Assembly (NCBI GenBank): GCA_022829145.1
Contig: CM040763.1
Coordinates: forward strand, 10,835,141 to 10,899,140
Direction: 5' to 3'
Source of the DNA: Albula goreensis
Lineage: Eukaryota; Chordata; Actinopteri; Albuliformes; Albulidae
Length of the DNA: 64,000 bases
The notes below the pieces were generated by a model. It searched no databases and was not told the origin of the DNA. It saw only the letters and a program-made list of their open reading frames with translations. Shown here piece after piece: positions 26,456 to 38,437 of the stretch; position 1 is the stretch's first letter; every line of letters begins with the position of its first letter. A program made the translations under genes and the position numbers.

Positions 26456-27109
26456 ACATTCTTGGCAGGTATGCAACAATGAACAGCTGAAATTGGGAAA
26501 AGACAAGGAGAAGCCCATTTCTTTCTTACTCCACATTTAACAGCATCATGCTCAACACAGCACCATTCTATCCTTAGTGAGCACATTAATAACTCATATG
26601 AAACATGGAATATTCCTCAATTAGGTGCATGTGGCATGCATAGGGTTGCATTGATCTCGTAAAAACCAGAGAGAAGACATGTATGCCAGAGAATTTCTCT
26701 GTTTTAATGATGAAACATGAAATAGTAATGGGAAAAGGCAGTATTAGGAATCAGATACAGAGTATGGAAATGTTGCCAAGGTAAACCAATGTGAAAAATG
26801 CTAACAGGTGCCATGATGGAGCTGGTACAATGCACAGACAAAAAGACATCTGTTGTAGTGGCAGGCCATTGTGACCTGGGTTCCCTGCCAACTTTCATAC
26901 CCAGTCCCAGCTGACTCGGTACATGCAAAATGCCATCCTTGGTTCACAATGACTAAAATCAAACTAGGATACCAGAAAATATTTTAATCAAAAATTGGGT
27001 TTGTCCATATACGATTTGTCTTCATTATTGTTATCCATTAAAATATCAGATGTAAGAGTAGAAACTAAAGTAATCATTCTCAAAATAATTATGCAAAATA
27101 ATCTAGAAT

Positions 27110-27420
27110 CGAGTCCTGACCTGGTCAGCGTGGACAGTCGATAGCAGTCCCTGAGAGTGGCATGCAACCGTCCATAGCGCCAAACAGGAAGTGGACTTGC
27201 CTTCCTCAGAAAACACTAGGTTCATCAGGTCCCTAGGTTTGCCTACCCCAGCTGGTCTAGTCATGCAGTCATCTGGTGCTGAGGCTTTAGGTTTCAGCTG
27301 CAGAGTGCGAAGAAGAGAAGCAGCCTGCATGAGTGTCCTTCAGGTACAGTCTGTCCTCTCCCAGATTACTAAAGCATGTGGCAGGGATGAGATGCCTCAC
27401 AACTAAACAGTGGTGCTGTT
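27110..27420. other. GC-richer block, possible old repeat
   Basis: About 310 bases are distinctly GC-richer than the flanks, with scattered CpGs and frames open on both strands (27103-27330 minus, 27191-27406 plus) that encode nothing recognisable. Symmetric openness on both strands argues against a coding exon. It may be a decayed transposable element or a conserved element; I cannot assign a family. Confidence 0.25.
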
Positions 27421-28651
27421 TAGCAACGAATCAATGTCTCTGATGAAGTCAGTCAGGCAGACAACTATCACGCTGAAATATAAGAAATACTACATCAGAA
27501 AAAAATAATGTAGGACTAGGACCGCTACCTGATAACAGAGTGCCATTTTGCATGTGCTTTGCTACAGTACCAAAGCATATATAACAAATAGATTATGAGA
27601 ATTTGACAAATTTATGCCCTTATCACAGAGGACAAGGAAAGCAAATCTGTACTGAACACTTATATTGTATGCGTAACTGCAGATTAAAGAAAGGAAAACA
27701 AGAAATCCAATATTCAGCATGTACATGTCAGGGGACAATATTTCCATGAAGCGAAAGCAGCTCTGAAAAGTAAAAACATAAATTCAACAGCCCAAAATTG
27801 CTTTGGTGAATTCTTCTGCTGTCGTGTGTTACCTCACTGTACTGTGCCAGCTGAAAGGATCGTTCTGTTTTCAGCACATCACAACATTCAAGAACAAGGA
27901 GTATCCAGACTACTAGCAGAATTAAATGTCTCTGTATTTATGAAAAAGCCCTATCACAGAGTTTCCAACATCTGGCAAACGGAAATATTAGCATCTGCTC
28001 AGTGCAGTAAAGGTTTTCTTGACAGATGTGGCAATTTAAATTCAGCCAGTTTTCATTATTTTTATTTTGCCACAGGAAAAAAATGGGTAAGAGTGGACAG
28101 GCTTCAGTTTGTCTTTTTTCCACTTGAATTGGTAAACCAGTGCTTCTTCTTTAAATAATGTTTGAATAAGAGGATAAAGTAGAGGAGAACTGCTTTTCAA
28201 ACTACACCTACAAAAATGATGGATAAATTGGTTGCTGATGCAGACATAGGGTAAAATAAGGCTCCTCTTTAATATTAACTAGATTGCCTCATTACTGCTG
28301 TATTCATTACTTTCTCCAAAAGCTCACAGAATTATCTAACCAAATTAATTGCTATTCTCATGTATATGCATATGAATATTCTCATAATTGAAAAATAACC
28401 TTATACACTAAAAACATAATTAGAGTGGCAAAACATATAAGGTAAGTACAAACTCTCATCATTGGGGAGGTACAGCAATCTGTTCCATATGAAATGGCAA
28501 CCTGGACTGGATTTTTTTTTCAAATGCCAAGCATGTGCCACATGTATAACCTGCAATTAAAAATGAGTGTGGGTCATTAAGAGCAAAAAACTTGTTGATA
28601 ATTTAGGGACACCATATTGTTTTTTCTTTTCTTTTTCAGTATCAACTTTAA

Positions 28652-28668
28652 TAAAAAAAAAAAAAAAA
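28652..28668. repeat. poly-A tract
   Basis: About 17 A residues preceded by a T/C-rich tract and 'ctttaat'. Unassigned. Confidence 0.85.
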
Positions 28669-31596
28669 GGCTGCTAAGATGCACAAATTATCTGCGAATA
28701 AATGCAAATATACACTAGCCAGGCTACACAACTAAAACAGGGTAACTCAGAGAAAAACAATGTGGACAGTGGTTGCAGAGTAGGTTTTGTGAACAGTAGC
28801 CCAACATTACGCATTCTTCTGAGAAGCAGAGGGAATGAAACCTGCAGTTTTGGAGACATTATAGAGCTCCATCTAAACAGGCCTAATAAAACCAGTCACG
28901 AGAGCTTCTTGATAAGGTACATTTCAGTACCTGTCCTGAATGCACATACACCATTAATACATGCCATTATTTAAGCACATTGAGTGGTTTTTAGAGTAAA
29001 ATGAGAACATTTCTCCATGTATCAAGACTGACCTTTGAAAATGGGTGCACTACACTATATGACATGGACATAGGAAGGAACACAAAACTTGAAGGCTAAC
29101 ATCCATATGTTTCATAGAAAGTTAAATATGGATATAATGTTTGTCAGGTTATGGGGCATATGAATAAAACTAAGAACAGGTATAAGAAATTGTCCAATTC
29201 GTTTAGCAGCCAGTGGGATAAAATGAAATGAGTCTGGAAATGATAGAGTACACTCAGTAAGACAGAGAATACTAAAGGAAGATAATTATCCAGCTTGTAG
29301 CTATGTCTCAAAATGCAGGATGTTTTTGGCGATTGTGTATTCACAGAGTGAAGATGTTTTACAGCTTGCAGATATTTAAGCCTTGTGTATTTTAACCTCC
29401 TTGTGTCCCTTGGCTTGCACTAAAATGGGAAAAATACTTTCTAGGATTGATAAAAAGTTGGGAATAATTCAAGGCCTGGAGGATAACACATTGAACTACC
29501 TGTTGTACTGTTAGGATGGCACAAATGAATGATCTCTCAAAACTGAAGGTTATCTCATCTCGGTCCTGTGACATTTCCATTTTTGAGTTGATGGCCCAGA
29601 GTAGACTTTTTCCTCTCCTCTGCGAGGTGACCGTTTCTTAATGACACCCCCGTTGATGAAGTGCCCCTGTCATCGTTTTAGCACTGTGATGATAACAACT
29701 CTATCTGTTCATTATTGAAACCTTGAGAAAGAATGCTCACTGATCCAAACAGCCTCCAGTCCAGACAACGTATCTCAGAGTGATCAATCTTTCTTCTGCA
29801 GGGTGTAAAATCGCATGGGAGGCAAAGTGGTCCCAAGTACATTGTGCAGTTGTGTTTCTGCTACAGTCAGTCTTTTGTTCAGTTAGCACATTTTAATGCC
29901 TGCTCCTCTTCGCTGTCTATCTGTAGCTATGTGTTTCAGAGGAAAACTGTCAGCTGAAAACAGCAAGCACATAAATGTTCCAAATGTGGCTTTTAGTCAA
30001 GTCTTTTCAGATAACAATACCATGAAAAATGTTGAAAGGTTACTGCTGACACATAATCCTACATCATGCAATTGGATTTTGACGGCACAAAACAAGAAAA
30101 TAACTGATACCTTAGTGGTAGAACATTTTGGTTACACACTATGGACTCAAGTGTAGCCAGTCAAATACTGGAGCAACATGTGAGTGATTTTTCATGACAG
30201 CATCAGTTTCACAAGAAACATTGAGAACTGGGGGATCAGCTACACAATCTCTGCCAAGAACCAAACATTGTAGTTTTTAATATTGCTTAGTCTCTAGTGT
30301 CCTCTTGGTGGGGAAGAAATTGTGATTTTGGATTGTTCTCTTAAAGGGACACTGACAGCACACAGATCAGTGTGGTTAATGGGAGCCTGAGGATCTGTTC
30401 AGTATTCTTGTGGAGGTGTTCGAAGACGGAATGAAGGATGTCTTGCTGGAGAAAGGGGAGAAATTGAAGCAAGGGAAATTACACTGCTGTGTGCATGATT
30501 CATAGTGAGAGGTCCTGACACAGAATTCCCAGGCAGATATGAAAAAGAAAAGCATGCCAGGACACTGTAGCATTAAATGCAATCATTTAGCATGCATCTT
30601 GCATGACATTATGAATGAATAATACTATACAACTAGATACAGAGAAGTGCCATGATCATCCAAACTCTGTTTAAGTAGTGCTACCCTGTAACTTCAGGAA
30701 AGTCTGGTCAAGACACTTTGCCTGCCTCTTGTACTCTTGATAGAAGCGACATTATGTGAGAAGGCTAGAGAAGTAAATTGCTCTTAGATATAAATTTAAG
30801 AGTTGCAAATTGCTGCACCTCTTAAAAGCACTGGCAATGTGGCGGCTAAATTAGTTTCTGGCTTCCCCCTGATGTTTGAATAGGATGACTAAAAGCTGGT
30901 GTGCCAAGAACTTCACTGCCAGTGAATGTTAATTTGGCAGCACTTGAATGATTCTGTAATAGCGCCAGTGACCAGCCCAAATGTCTGGTAAAGCTTCGAC
31001 TGATCCATAATGCTGGACTCTCTCACAATCAATTAGGAGAGACACAGTTGTCACTGTCCTTTTTCAGAACAATAGAGTCAGAGTGAAACCTGATTTCAGC
31101 TTTGTTTGTGCCCAGGAGATATATTGTGGGAGAAAATCCTGTCTTGAGATCCTATCTTATCTCACACCACTGGAGCAGGATTTAAAAAAAAATGGTATTA
31201 TAGAAGTACATCCGAACTCCAATCTTTGTGTCTTTGTGTTTGTGTCCTATCTTAGCCGTCTTACCCTAACCAAACATAGGATATTCAGTGTAAAACCAGG
31301 AATTCCAATCCAGAACTTATGTGCTTCTTTTTATGTCTGTCAGTACGACTACTAAGACTATAAGCAGTGGTGTGGCTGGGCTTGGTCCTCATGATGTACA
31401 GGCACTTTGTTTTTGTGTTGAAACATGTAAGACCAAAGAAACTTATTAAATAATATGCTTATCATCTATGACAAATTATATCATCATGCTATTAATAGTA
31501 GACAATATGAAGTCAATTAACATTACAACAGCTAGAAGCAGCTAAATGAGACTTGCATTTTTCACTAGGATATAGGCAGTTTGCTATAGTATATAA

Positions 31597-32128
31597 AAGG
31601 CCCAACAGGATGCTGGGATATATCATAAAAAATATTGATTATAAAGGAGATGTTAAAATTGTGCATTGCTTTCGTTAGACCTCACTTGGAATACTATTTG
31701 CTGTCCTGGGCACCATAGTAGAAGAAAGGTACTGAGGCTCTTAAGCAGGTATAAGGAAGGGCAACAAAATTTGTTCCTGGCATGAAATTTAAAATCTACA
31801 AGGAAAGTTAATTAACCTATTCAGCCTTAGTAAAAGAATACTTGGGAGAGATTTAATTGAGGTTTCTAAATTTAAAAAAGGTTTAGTAAGGTGAAGCACA
31901 ATATTATTAGGGTTAGTTCAGTATGTAGAATAAAGGGACATAAGAATAAGTTCCATATTGATATTTAGAAGTATTATTTTACACAAAGAATGGACAACAC
32001 CTGGCCTGGTGATGTAGCTGAGGCAGGGATGCTTTGTGTGTTCATGTCTATACCTGACGCAGCACTGAATACCCTTTTGATCAAATGAAAAGCTTGGTTG
32101 GGCCGAATGTCCTGTTCTCATCATTATC
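31597..32128 (+). mobile_element. CR1-type LINE 3' end, degenerate
   Basis: This is the C-terminal end of a non-LTR reverse transcriptase plus 3' untranslated region, broken by stops and frameshifts. The best-preserved stretch (31674-31694) translates as VRPHLEY, a hallmark near the end of CR1/L3-clade reverse transcriptase; the frame closes within eight codons after it. Further downstream are recognisable decayed equivalents of the 'QRRAT', 'LFSL' and 'GDLIE' segments, then a 3' end reading gttgggccgaatg followed by tcctgttctcatc, which is characteristic of CR1-like elements of early-branching fishes. The 5' part is absent, as expected from 5' truncation. It is non-functional. The match is from remembered consensus, so the exact subfamily is open. 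Confidence 0.75.
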
Positions 32129-33577
32129 CAGCTTGATTAAGAAAATCGTAATGATAATTCTAAACACATTACACTGAATGTTTATGGGCAAGACAAATCA
32201 GAAACATGACAGTTCAGAGTCATTGTTACCAGTAAGGAGCCTTTTTGACGTTAGCACAAAATTTGATGGGCTTGCAGCATCCCGACTGCAGCAGTGTACA
32301 TGTATCATTTAAAGGATGGGTGAGCACTGATAGCACACACTTTAACTTAATCATATCCTAAGGTGAGGATATCAACTCCTTCAAAATGTGAACAAGTTAT
32401 ATCCCTTCTTTAATATGTGTGGCCAGGACTCAAGTGTGATCACTGCCCAAATGTTAAATGTAGAAGAACAGAGACACAGAGATATAAGCTTCCAAATTGG
32501 CCTTTTTATTCCTTTTTGCCCTACAGTTCCTATTGAGATGTCCAGAATGCATTCAACACAAAAAAACCAAGCTTAATCCCACTTGTGAAGTTTGTCCAAA
32601 ATCATGAGGGCATGAGGAGAGGTAAATGCAAAGCAGGACACAGCAGGTTGATAGCCAATTAGCCTCATGTGTATGTGCCTGGATCTGCCACCTCTCAATA
32701 TCCTGAAGGCACCAGGAACAAATGAAAGAGGCCAAAAAGGAGGTAGAGGCCAAAAAAAGGGTAGAGCCTTCCTTGCGGCTTCCACAGCCATCTTTGCATC
32801 ACTCATGCATTATATAATACTTTTTTTTTCAAACAGAGATTTGGCAAACTACAAGTATGTGAGAAATCTAAAAACATTCCTAAGAATGAATGAATGAATA
32901 AAACAATGTTAACATTTTGTCGACTCGCATACAATATGCATGATATGTGTGGAGAACCGCTCAAAATTGTCTCTAACCATTTGCTGAAGATACGTTGCTT
33001 CAGTCATTGGAAATATTCAGCAGGGAAAGAGGTGAGTTGCTGAAAGGTTTGACAGTTTCTCCAGCAAAACATCAGCCCTCACAGGAAACTGCTGGCTCTA
33101 CAATCATCACTGCTAAGGGAAGCATCAGATGCAATTTCATTAGTCCTTGAAGTCCAAAGGGGCCTGGAGTGGCCTCCATGCAGTCACGGTTTCTGTTTAA
33201 ATGATCATCCATCCACTTTTTTCAAGAGCTTGAGCCTCATTTGGGGCAGAGTACTGTGTACCAGTTCCCTAAATCTGTAACACTGCCACCGAATGCAATG
33301 ATGTTTTTATTTTTTAATCTTTTTTTCCACTACACTTTCATTTTAATACACACCAACATTTTGATGGCTGGAATTAATACTCATCATACGTGTCTCAATA
33401 GTACAATTCTCAACAAGGAGTATATATAGCACAGATTAAGCCAATTTTGTGTGTATTTAGTGTTTTACAGAGTTAAATTAACTGATATAATATTACGTAA
33501 ATAAAGGGTACTTTGTTGTTGTAGTGGAATTAATTTCCATGTTAATTATCCTGGGTACGTATACAAGTGTATTTACC

Positions 33578-33598
33578 ATTTATTTATTTATTTATTTC
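33578..33598. repeat. (TTTA)n microsatellite
   Basis: About five TTTA units. Confidence 0.9.
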
Positions 33599-33639
33599 AC
33601 AAACCATTCAATGAGTATTCGATGGAACATGAATACATC

Positions 33640-33930
33640 CCCGATGTGGAAAAACCGTGTAAATTTTTTGGCTCCTTTGGCAAAGCGAGCATGCGAGTGT
33701 ACCAAAGTGAAGAGAGCACCTCCAGCTGGGGGATCGCGGGGGCGCTGTGAGCATTTTAAACCTGACTGGAGTTCTGCACTGCCTAGTGCTCAAATGGTTA
33801 GTCATTTTCAAGGGACAATTACATTTTAAAAGGGAGTTATCCCATAACTTAAAAGTTTGTTGCAGACCCTTGAAAAATCGAAGCCGTGATGTGGAAAGCT
33901 GCAATGTAGGAGGGTTACCTGTATATCTTT
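33640..33930. other. CpG-richer patch, unassigned
   Basis: The core at 33660-33760 is GC-rich and has many more CpGs than the rest of the window (gcgagcatgcgag, atcgcgggggcgct). The 10-mer gatgtggaaa occurs in the same orientation near both ends (about 33643 and 33889). It may be a relatively young transposable element fragment or a small promoter-like CpG patch. No coding domain is seen in either strand's frame. Confidence 0.3.
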
Positions 33931-36077
33931 TTTTTTTTTGGGAGTGTGGTTACATCCCTTACATTACCCCCATGTTAAAACTATTAAATACCTCTACTAT
34001 ATTCAATATACATGTGCATATACATGTACATATACATATATGAGATTCCAACAGGGTGGTAACTCCAGCCCAGCCAAGATTCCCAATTTTTCCATTTGGA
34101 CAATGTGGTCTGACTGTCCAGACTGATAGGTATCAACAGTGAGCATTTATTGTACCAGAGACTGTTTTTCTGTTTTGCCTTGCTGTCTTGCATGCTTGTT
34201 ACAGTAGCATGTTATTTTCTGAACAGTTCACTGCCTCATTCTTCATGGTTTTTTCATCCTGTTTTATTTTTAATGTACTGCATTAAACATGCATACCCTC
34301 CATAAAGGCATTATTGAAATTGCTGCAGCCTTGCTGATTACCCTCCATGTAGAACACTCCCACATACAGTAACAAGGTGTCAACACATGCCCTGTCTGAA
34401 CCAGCAGGCTCATTTTATTTTATCAGACATTAAATTGTATGTGCAAAAGTAATTGTCAGCCAGAGAGTTCCATTTAGATGCAAAATAGGTAAAATATAAC
34501 AAATGTAGGTCCCGAGATAAATTGAAATTTGGCTATGCCAAACTATATCTTGGATGTCCATGCTATAAGAAATGATTAACTTTCCATAAACACCACTCTG
34601 TGAGTTATTGCAACAATCTTTTTTTACAACAATTTCACATGACCCAATTTCCATATTTTATTTGTATGAATTAGTCATGGCTATATCTTCTGGTGCTTCA
34701 AGGAAGCACACAAATGACCTGGCTGATGCTTGGAGCTGAATGCACAGTCTGGATGCTGAAGTAGGACTTTCACACTTTGTAGATTATACTTAAATAGCTC
34801 TGTGTCTTTAGACTTTTAGCTAGATTGACTTATATGTAGAAATATATAGAATTGATCTTCCATCACATCAGACTGCTGGGGGGTTTATTCTGATTAAAAC
34901 TAGAAAGTATGGTTTTCTAATTTCCTCGCTTGCATCAAAATTTGACAAATGAACTTCAATGAGATATTCCCTATTTTCATCCACTCAACAGTATCATGCC
35001 ATGATAGGCCAGGAAGTCCTTCTGGATATGCACTTCCACCAAATGTATGAATAAATCATAAAATGCCTGTTCCTCTTCAATTCCTGCTGTGCTGAGTACC
35101 TTGAATGGAGAAAACTATTGTTCTGATGATGTCATTGACCGTCATTCTGAACCTGGTGCCCTAGTGACATTATTACATTTCTCTAGCAATGTGTACATAT
35201 AAAAAATAAGTCTATTTTGGAATGTTACATTGGAACAAGATATTCTTTGGCTTTCCAGTTAGTAAGATCTGTACTGAGACATCTGCCATAAAATGAGCTA
35301 TTTAGGACAGGGAAATGTTACCATTTATTTTTAACTGAATACAGTTTGGCTAATAAGGGGTGTATTGTAAGCACGCAAGCAACCGATTGAAAAATAAGTA
35401 CAAGCTATAAATTGTAGCCTTCCCCTACACTGAGGGACTCTGAAAGCATAAAGACTATAATGCTAAGTATTTGTCAGATGGATAAAACAGTGTACATATT
35501 TGCATGGTATGCAAGTTAATGTTATGCAGTTTTTTCTCTTTTTTTTCTTCTTTTAACAACCATGTTTAATGTATAGGAATGGGTCATTTTCAGTGAGAAT
35601 ACCCTTAAATGAGTAATGAATGGATGCAAAATTAATGTATGTCTAAAATAATATATTAATTGAAACCATTTCAAATTATTCTTGGTAATCAGTTCATTCT
35701 GCAATATGTAGAGCTATATGCCCTAAAGCAGTTCATGCAATATGGATTAACTTGACCTATTTATGGAATTCATGCACGGGGTTAATTCAAATAATAAAAA
35801 AAAACTCCCTATATTTTTTTTTTTTTCAAATCCATAGCTTTGTTATTTAACCCCCAGATAACCTTTACGCTTCAGGACAAGCCTTAAGGGATACAAAGAA
35901 TGTATTTGGTATGCATTTTCCTTGATATACTGCTTCTTATAATATGGGTTTATACAGAATATAAAAGCAGAATGTTTTCATGTGAATAAGAAAAACAAAT
36001 AAAAGCAAGGCGCTCATCTTGGTAACAACCATATAACTATGCTTCCTTCCGTTCTCTACATCCATTTTTGAAAATGT

Positions 36078-36101
36078 CCTCCATCCTCCATCCTCCATCC
36101 T
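36078..36101. repeat. (CCTCCAT)n short minisatellite
   Basis: Three complete copies plus a partial copy of the 7-mer cctccat. The reverse strand reads ATGGAGG. Confidence 0.9.
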
Positions 36102-37056
36102 GAGTTGGTCCTGATGCAGTTGGAGGCAAATTTGTGTGAGGGTGTTTTCCTTGTGGCCTCCTTAAGTGTGTGTCTGTAAGCATGCATCATGCTGATACCC
36201 CTGGTGAGGATACAGCTAACTGCATATCTGTTAAGCTACACAGTTATTTTGTATTATCCTTATAATAGGGTGCCCTCACCCTTCAAAACAAAAAAGAAAT
36301 AAAGACACAAAAATGGCAGAGGATTTAGAGAAAACTTATAATTTATGCTGCATGTTATGTGTTTCGGTTACCCCAGTCCCATCCCTGGCATTGCCACCTT
36401 GGTTCTTATTAGAATGTCTCCATTAAAAAATTGTACTGCCCTTTTTTGAATTCCAGAATAAAAGATCTGTGTTGCATCAAAGCTTGACTCATGTTGGGTA
36501 TATGGAGCAGATCTTAGTCATTTAAGGTACATGGTTAACAATTTCATCTCTGGAAAGTTTGTGCATATACAGTACCATCCCACTTAGAAACTATGGTTAA
36601 TTTATTTAATGTCTTTGGAATTCTGGCTCATATGTTTTCAAAATCCATTACACTGCAACAGGTTGAAGTGAATGATATAGTGGCATGCATTTTGGCTTGG
36701 TACATGCTGTACCTCATGGCTTATTTATCACTGTAGAGTGTGAAGTAAATAAGCCTAGTATTCCCAGATATATATGTATATATATAATACAGATTACTGT
36801 CTAGCATGTAGTGTAGGAGTGCTTGAAGTTGGCCATTGTGCAGAACAGTGTGAGGAGGACCTTCCTCTTGCTGGCATGTTTATAAACCATGTTCAGTGAA
36901 TTGATTGACAGTGTTTTAGTGAATATGGTTGCAGCAGGAGTTATTGACCATTGGCAAGTAGGTTCTAAAAAAAAAAAAAGACAAATGATTGTTTGGTTTG
37001 GCAGCTGTCTGTGGTCTGTGTAATGGGGCTCTGCTTCAGTGTGTGACTCCTTGAGG

Positions 37057-37072
37057 GCAGCAGAGGGCAGTA
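37057..37072 (+). promoter_or_regulatory. strong candidate CTCF site
   Basis: The 16-mer gcagcagagggcagta matches 15 of 16 positions of the vertebrate CTCF core consensus CCASYAGRKGGCRSYV; only the first base differs. It sits 56 bases upstream of an RFX-type X-box. CTCF sites of this quality often mark chromatin loop anchors, and the plus orientation would predict a partner site in the opposite orientation elsewhere. Binding is inferred, not shown. Confidence 0.55.
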
Positions 37073-37127
37073 GCTACAACTGAGACACACAGTCATATGC
37101 CTGCTTTCAGAGTGCCCTTTGGCAGCG

Positions 37128-37141
37128 GTTGCTATGGCAAC
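37128..37141. promoter_or_regulatory. RFX X-box
   Basis: gttgctatggcaac is a 13-of-14 match to the symmetric X-box GTTGCCATGGCAAC bound by RFX-family winged-helix factors as dimers. X-boxes drive ciliary and neural genes when near promoters and also occur in distal elements. No promoter is visible nearby. Confidence 0.5.
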
Positions 37142-37294
37142 TTAAGATTCTAAACAAGCCTGCCATTTGGGAATCTTGTAGAAGAAAAAGCCTTACTAAT
37201 TTGGTATGCATAGCTAAGGGGCATCAGTACTACAGCTACTGACCCTATTAAACTGTTTCAGGTGTTTATAAAACATGCATTACATAGGTATAAA

Positions 37295-37295
<1 letters not shown>

Positions 37296-37335
<40 letters not shown>

Positions 37336-37350
37336 CGCGCACGCATGCAT
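37296..37350. repeat. (TG)n microsatellite with Z-DNA-prone flank
   Basis: About 19 TG units (37296-37333) run into gagcgcgcacgcatgcatgt. From the second g after the array the bases alternate purine-pyrimidine without a break through the gcgcgcacgcatgcatgt part. Long TG plus CG/CA/TG alternation is the classical Z-DNA-forming pattern. The Val-Cys repeat in the small frame at 37262-37471 comes from this array. Confidence 0.9.
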
Positions 37351-37897
37351 GTTTGTGTGTGTTTCCTCAGTTGGTATAGTCAGTTATCCAAAATTCAAAA
37401 CAATAAAATGCCCCAAGACTATTGGTTGTATCAAATTTATCAAATTTTCCTATATTGCTGAAACCAGATAATATCTCATGACCAGTTTTTTGTTTCTCTT
37501 TCAATTATTTCTCTAAAGAGCAACATACAGTCAGGCTTGCAGGTCTTTGATTGGAAAGGTCAGACCGACACAAAGGAGTAGGTATTGTTACTGGCTCTTT
37601 CAACAGAGCTCCACACATGGAAGTTATGGTACCAAAGGTGAGCTCTGAATTTCTTTTTCAACAGTATATATGAAGTCTCTCCCTGCTGCCCCTTTTGCAT
37701 CAGCAATAAGTATTGTAATAAGAATGTAGATGCTGCAGTATGCCCAGTGTTGAGCTTTTCACCCTCTCATCCTCTCTCTTCTCAGTCTTGCTCTTCAGGC
37801 AAGTGGGTGTTCATGAGATGCTAGTAAAATATGGCTTGGAGTACTTTCTTATTCAGAGGGAAGATTGAATGAATATGATGTGTCATTGTCTATGGAT

Positions 37898-37926
37898 TAT
37901 TAATTAATTAGTTAATTAATTAATTT
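37898..37926. repeat. (TTAA)n simple repeat
   Basis: About seven TTAA/TAAT units broken by one g. Because TTAA and TAATTA are both palindromic and homeodomain-like, this could bind homeodomain proteins, but it is most simply a tetramer microsatellite. Confidence 0.85.
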
Positions 37927-38169
37927 TTCCAGCACAAAGACCACAGTAAAAAAAAAAAACATATGAAAATGTTCACAAATATATTGGCTGTAAATGACTG
38001 CTTGTCATTTGTCCAGTGGTGATTTCTTTTTTTTCATCCATACCATACACTACTCAATGTAAACATTTGAGCACCCCTCATCGAAGTGTATGTTATAATT
38101 ACAATGCATTTATAAGTTAACAGAAGCTCACAGATCCTCTACACTGCAAAAAGTTAAACATGAAATCAT

Positions 38170-38437
38170 GAAGGTGCTAGTTTAGAGAGCAAGCATGTGC
38201 CCTCTGACTAGATGTTTGAGTCCCAGCTGTTCCATTTGTAGATCTGGCTAGAGGTCTGAATTGGTGAGGCAAAATCAGCTCAGTCTTGCTGAAGAGTGAT
38301 TGGCTGTAAGCAGGCTAGCTCCATGAGACTCAGCTCTCTCTCTAGGTCAGCCTGGGCACCTGTGGATACACAAACTGAGTATATGCTGACTTCATCATTC
38401 TGTAATGACATGGGCAGTATGGTATGGGAGTGACATT
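38170..38437 (+). mobile_element. tRNA-derived SINE, degenerate
   Basis: The 5' head resembles a tRNA promoter. An A-box-like tagtttagagag (38178-38189) is followed by a B-box-like gtttgagtccc (38214-38224), the latter one CpG-decay step from GTTCGAGTCCC. The body that follows (gcaggctagctccatgag, then ctctctctctaggtcagcc) resembles, from memory, a dispersed fish retroposon. The 3' end near 'tctgtaatgacatggg' is approximate, and I found no convincing target-site duplication. The promoter is too decayed to expect activity. Confidence 0.4.

Larger units (their letters stand above)
26456..31596. other. gene-free stretch
   Basis: No supportable gene. The 110-codon frame at 27826-28158 has no recognisable domain. 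A GC-richer block occupies 27110-27420. A poly-A run of about 17 bases lies at 28652-28668, directly after a T-rich tract. A block at 29620-29860 looks like complex, possibly conserved non-coding DNA. Near 30343 the string ttaaagggacact resembles the end of small fish DNA elements, but nothing follows it. Confidence 0.65.
32129..37056. other. gene-free stretch with small repeats
   Basis: No gene is supported. Contents are a 19-base direct repeat pair built on agaggccaaaaa (32727-32766), ATGA and TTTA tetramer arrays (32883-32899, 33578-33598), a CpG-richer patch (33640-33930), an ACATAT-like tract (34010-34042), a CCTCCAT heptamer array (36078-36101), a TATA-rich tract (36769-36789) and a poly-A run (36966-36979). 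The rest is unassigned AT-rich sequence. Confidence 0.65.

Noticed and set aside
27826..28158. 110-codon frame on plus strand
   Set aside because: No domain or exon boundary; an opposing minus-strand frame overlaps it.
37262..37471. Small frame with Val-Cys repeats
   Set aside because: Translation of the TG microsatellite at 37296-37333.
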